Part shown: in pieces, positions 60,603 to 64,000 of the stretch | Layout of the letters: each line of letters opens with the position of its first letter | Position numbering within the stretch: the first letter of the stretch is position 1 | Source: Dugong dugon | Taxonomy: Eukaryota > Chordata > Mammalia > Sirenia > Dugongidae | DNA: 64,000 nucleotides | NCBI GenBank assembly: GCA_030035585.1 | Contig: CM057462.1 | Coordinates: 118,477,234-118,541,233, forward strand | Reading direction: 5' to 3' | Made by a program: the position numbers and the translations under genes | Notes under the pieces: model-generated | Databases searched by the model: none | Told to the model about the DNA's origin: nothing | The model's input: only the letters and a program-made list of their open reading frames with translations

Positions 60603-62340
60603 TTAAACTTGCTCAAGTCTGGGAGTTAATTGAGGGACCATGACATTCTGGCGATTTGAGTTAGACTGCCATTCACTTGACCTAGAATTCTTCCACTTGC
60701 ATAGATCAAGTATATATTTAGTAGATTTCCCATCTATTTCACTCCTAGGGACACCATGACTAAGTAGCCAATGCCATAAGTCCATACCAGTGAGACTATT
60801 CTGATTATTGCTTTGACTTTGATGTCCATTATGGTAACCACACCCACCTTGTCTTTGTCGATTCAGTGCCGCCACGTGGCCCCTACCACCATGAGGTCCA
60901 ATCACCCCCATTGTAGTTAGGTGTCTTAATTCATTTAGTGCAGTTCCCACTGTCAAATCTGATTTACATAAAATAGCAATCACAGTAGTCTTCAAGGATG
61001 CTGGGGCTCCCTTCACAAATTTGTTCCTCACTGTTGTGGTAAAAGGTGTGTCATCTGGGCATTCCATGTGTGGGTCTGTTGGTCTAACCTGATAAATCCA
61101 CTCTAACATGCCAATTTCCCTAAGCTTTTGCATACTTTCTTCTACAGTATACCAAGGCAAGACTGGTACTTCAACTTGATTTAGTGTAGGCCACCGCGTA
61201 ATGTATGCTTCTATGAACTAACCAAATAAACTATTAGATCCTTTCCTAACATCTTGAGCTGAAACATTGAATGAAGAATCTGGGCTTAGTAGGCCCATAC
61301 AAACAAACTCAGACTTACCTAACTTTATGTCCCTTGCACCATTATCCCACACCTTTAACAGCCATTTGCACACACATTCCCTAGGTTTCTGTTTATACAT
61401 ATTAGAAAAGTCAGGTAGCTCTTTTGGAGTGTAGTGTATCCCTTCCTGGGTCACAGCTTGTATTTCACCTTTCAGGGCTCACTGTGACTTAAGTCTAGTT
61501 ATAGGTCTAGAAGCAAAAATGACTGGTGGGGGTGGATCCCGGGAACATTCAGCAATGTCTTGCAAGGCATCTACCCCAGGTGATGCCCCAGGCAATGACT
61601 CAGATGCCACCGCGGGCATTATCTCAGACAAAGGCTTTTCAGACACAGCTGGGTTAATTTCATCAGATGGGGTTAGAGGGGATAAAGGTTTTACTGCAGA
61701 GGATAGCTTAGCACACATAGATGTAGCAATGTCTTCAGGTGGGAGTAAGAGGGCTGGTTGTGTTGGCAGGAGTGATTCATCGGAATTTTAGGGCTCAGTG
61801 TCCTCAGCTTCCTCATTATCTGCCTATGTGTCCTCATCCCAAGTTTCAGGATCCCATTGCTTCCTAATTAATGCCCTCATCTTAACTTCAGACACCATTT
61901 AAGGTTGGGAAATCAGTTGACATTGTAATTCAGCCACTCTTACGATAAGACTCTGGTTTGGTTTTTGGCAATATCAGCTCTGTTACTATAAGAAACAAGG
62001 CTTTCTTTCAGGGCACAAGTGGTAATTTTGAGGTCTTTTATGGGGTGCTTGAGCTGTGCCTCTGAAGCCCTCAGTTCGTGTCTTTCTTTCACCAGTTTGT
62101 CCAGCTTCCTTGTATTTCTCAATTCTGACAAAACTGCAGAAAAGTATCAAACATATGATCACCTAGTACCTCGCTTCTCACAAATACTTTATCTATTGGT
62201 GGTGATATTTTGTGTATTAATATTTCCAGCTAATGCCATGGATTAGCAGTGCCCTCTTTACTACTGGAGGCAGAGTCATCAGCAGCTTTAAGACTAGTCA
62301 CACTTGAGAACCAATTTAGAAAGCTCACCCTTACCATTTT
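60603..62340 (-). pseudogene. ERV-L gag remnant
   Basis: Gag forms the virus particle. Four minus frames cover it in order: a charged, helix-prone segment (61940-62131), a Pro/Ser/Glu-rich linker (61479-61718), an N-terminal capsid-like part (61218-61454, with KPRECVCKWLLKVWDNGARD) and a longer 185-codon part (60603-61160) with capsid C-terminal character and RQGGCGYHNGHQSQ near a nucleocapsid-like position. Stops separate the pieces. Assignment of the sub-domains is by position and general character. Confidence 0.75.
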
Positions 62341-62351
62341 GTTTCTTTAGA

Positions 62352-62369
62352 ACCATTCTCAGTACCAAA
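62352..62369 (-). promoter_or_regulatory. Primer-binding site candidate
   Basis: Just inside the 5' LTR the minus strand reads tttggtactgagaatgg. A start of TGGTA with this spacing fits a leucine tRNA primer, as used by ERV-L elements, though several bases differ from what I would expect. Confidence 0.55.
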
Positions 62370-63049
62370 TGTCTTAGGCTGGCTTCTCTAGAGAAGCAAA
62401 TCCAGTGAAGCGTATATCTATATCGTCTATATCTATATATATACCTACATCTCTTTCCTTCTTTCTCTCTCTCTTTCTCAAGGAAAGGGCTCTCACACTT
62501 GTAGAGACTGGCAAGTCCCAAGTCCATGGGTCAGGCTGGGGGCTTCTCCTGACTCATGTAGCTGCAGGGGCTGATAAACCCAAGATCAGGAGGTCAGATG
62601 GTAGGCCACTGGCTCACAGGCTGTGGAGGGTGACAAATCCAAAATTGGCAGGAAACATGGTAGGCTGCTGGCTCACAGGCTATGGAGGCCAACTAATCCC
62701 AAGATCGGCAGGCAATATGGCAGGCCGCTGGCTCAAGTCCTAAGAACCGGAGGTCAGATGATGAGCCAGATGGAGGATCCAGATCAAGCAGCGAGCTTTG
62801 CCAGAATGTCCATATATATACTTGATGCAGACCACAACACTGAGGAAACTCCCCTTACAACTAATTGGCTGGGCACATCAGATCACACATCATGGAGGAT
62901 GACTACATTATTACATAACGGCTAAACTACATCATTACATAATTGCCAAACTACATCACTATGTAACTGCCAAACTACAACATTACATAACTGCCAAACC
63001 ACTGAGAATCATGGCCCAGCCAAGTTGACACACAACATTAACCATCACA
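62370..63049 (-). repeat. 5' LTR of the provirus
   Basis: Plus-strand left end tgtcttaggctggcttctct, right end taaccatcaca. It has four copies of the unit of about 24 bp (62902-62999) where the 3' LTR has two, repeats of the unit of about 50 bp at 62560-62740, and a CT-rich tract at 62450-62482. The 112- and 100-codon plus frames inside are by-products of these repeats. Confidence 0.95.
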
Positions 63050-63054
63050 CTACC
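63050..63054. repeat. Target-site duplication CTACC, right copy
   Basis: Matches 55228-55232 exactly. Confidence 0.9.
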
Positions 63055-63490
63055 CACAACTGAGGTCAGTGATAGGTAAAGGTGTGGAGTACAGATCATA
63101 GGCTGGGACAGGAGAAGCCAGTCGGGTCTCCCCAGCTTTGCTCTCTGCTCATACACAGTTGGGTTGATGCCTACTTAACAAGTTGAAAAATGCCTTCCAT
63201 ATCTCTGTCTGAAAAAGTCTGATTACTGATTCAGCCCAATCTTTCCCTCATGAGAAATCAGTGAAGTAGGATCTATAATCAACTGATGGAAGAAAGTTTC
63301 AGGGGAAAAAGCTAAGTTGATGTGTGGCATATATGATCTCTTTTCTTAGGAAAAAGCCACTAAAGTTGGAAAAGTGTTGCAGCCTTGCAAAACTCCAGGG
63401 AATATCATTCACACTGACTTTTATATGAATGGTGCCTCCTGGAGTTGTGCAAAGTAGAGGTCCTTAAGAGAGCTGCAGTATGAACATCTG
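63055..63490. other. No feature recognised
   Basis: Intronic sequence between the provirus and the next L1. A short inverted match (gcagccttgcaaaactccagg / tggagttgtgcaaag) lies at 63380-63455. Confidence 0.4.
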
Positions 63491-63494
63491 TGTA

Positions 63495-64000
63495 ACAATT
63501 TTTCTTTAAAATAAGCTTTGTTTTAGGACAGTTTTAGACTTTCAGAAAAATTGGGAAGATAGTACTAGTACAGAGTTCCCATAGATCCCACAACCAGTTT
63601 CCCTATTACTAATGTCTTACATCCACATGGTACATTTGTTACCATACAATTACTCCAATTTCCTTAGTTTTACCTAATGTCCCCTTTCTGCTTCAGTATC
63701 TCATCTAGCATACCACATTACATTTAGTAATCATGTCTCCTGAGGCTCCTCTTTGCTGTGACAATTTTTTAGACTTTCCTTATTTTTGATGACCTTGATT
63801 TTTTTGAGGCGCACTGGTTAGATATTTTGTAGAATGTCTTTCAGTTAGAATTTTTCTTATGTTTTTCTCATGATTAGCCTGAAGTGATGGCTTCTAGGGA
63901 GGAAGACCACGGAGGTGAACTGCCATTTTCATCCCATCATATCAAGAGTGCATACTATCAACACAATGACACTGTTGATGTCAACCTTGATCACCTGGCT
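63495..64000 (-). mobile_element. LINE-1 3' UTR, antisense, runs off the window
   Basis: agagttcccatagatcccac, accacattacatttagtaat, catgtctcctgaggctcctc, gactttccttatttttgatg and ccttgatcacctggct are in the order of an old L1M-type 3' UTR. Confidence 0.8.

Larger units (their letters stand above)
55233..63049 (-). mobile_element. ERV-L-type endogenous retrovirus, complete provirus, decayed
   Basis: A 7.8-kb element read on the minus strand: 5' LTR (62370-63049), primer-binding region, gag, protease, reverse transcriptase, RNase H, integrase, dUTPase, polypurine tract and 3' LTR (55233-55882). A perfect CTACC duplication flanks it. The order, the dUTPase after integrase and the lack of an env region are typical of the ERV-L group (class III). 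Two solo LTRs of another family sit inside it at 56228-56750 and 59295-59774. Every gene has stops or shifts, so it is a fossil. The LTRs differ visibly from each other, which suggests an old insertion; no identity value was computed. Confidence 0.95.

Noticed and set aside
62405-62925. Plus-strand frames of 112 and 100 codons
   Set aside because: They lie inside the 5' LTR on the antisense strand and mirror its tandem repeats.
55233-63049. CRISPR-like or integron-like array suggested by repeated units in the LTRs
   Set aside because: The units are direct tandem repeats without spacers, inside retroviral LTRs of a mammalian genome.

Overview
This window is mammalian intronic DNA from an afrotherian, most probably an elephant or close relative. 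The species call rests on about seventeen AfroSINE copies (tRNA-derived head, fixed 3' tail of the type atgagtcagaa..gactc..ggcaacgggttt), on RTE/BovB-like LINE 3' ends with a related tail, and on LINE-1 3' UTR segments of a type I associate with elephant. None of these was confirmed by a database search.

Only one protein-coding exon is convincing: 4216-4315 on the minus strand. It matches exon 2 of DDAH1 (dimethylarginine dimethylaminohydrolase 1), with both splice sites, phases and 34 residues including DGGDVLFTG. If so, 1-4215 is part of the following intron and 4316-64000 is part of the very long first intron. No other exon, functional RNA gene or promoter could be supported.

Layout. 1-4200: old L1 fragments, an RTE 3' end and an LTR fragment. 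4216-4315: DDAH1 exon. 4579-6800: a 26-bp tandem repeat, a CA repeat and an RTE copy whose two halves face each other. 8350-20900: AfroSINEs, MIRs, an old LTR, an RTE 3' end and an L2-like element. 20900-23400: a long stretch almost free of recognisable repeats. 23400-34800: AfroSINEs, a TC/AC microsatellite, several stacked L1 3' UTRs, L2 and MIR. 34800-41300: mostly unique sequence plus a small TA-flanked transposon with terminal inverted repeats. 41300-42580: a Tigger/MER2-type DNA transposon inside an old LTR. 43000-44480: mostly unique sequence. 45600-50100: AfroSINEs, L2 and a solo ERV-L-type LTR. 51220-52950: an L1 split by a SINE with a tRNA-Gly-like head. 55233-63049: a complete but decayed ERV-L-type provirus on the minus strand. 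63495-64000: an L1 3' UTR running off the window.

The provirus is the most informative locus. It has two LTRs, perfect CTACC target duplications, remnants of gag, protease, reverse transcriptase, RNase H, integrase and a dUTPase after the integrase, and no visible env. Two solo LTRs of another family sit inside it in opposite orientations, each with its own perfect 5-bp duplication (GACAG and GTGAC). All its reading frames are broken and none can encode a working protein. I found no new biological system here; the value lies in the locus assignment, the nested insertion history and the SINE/RTE relationships.
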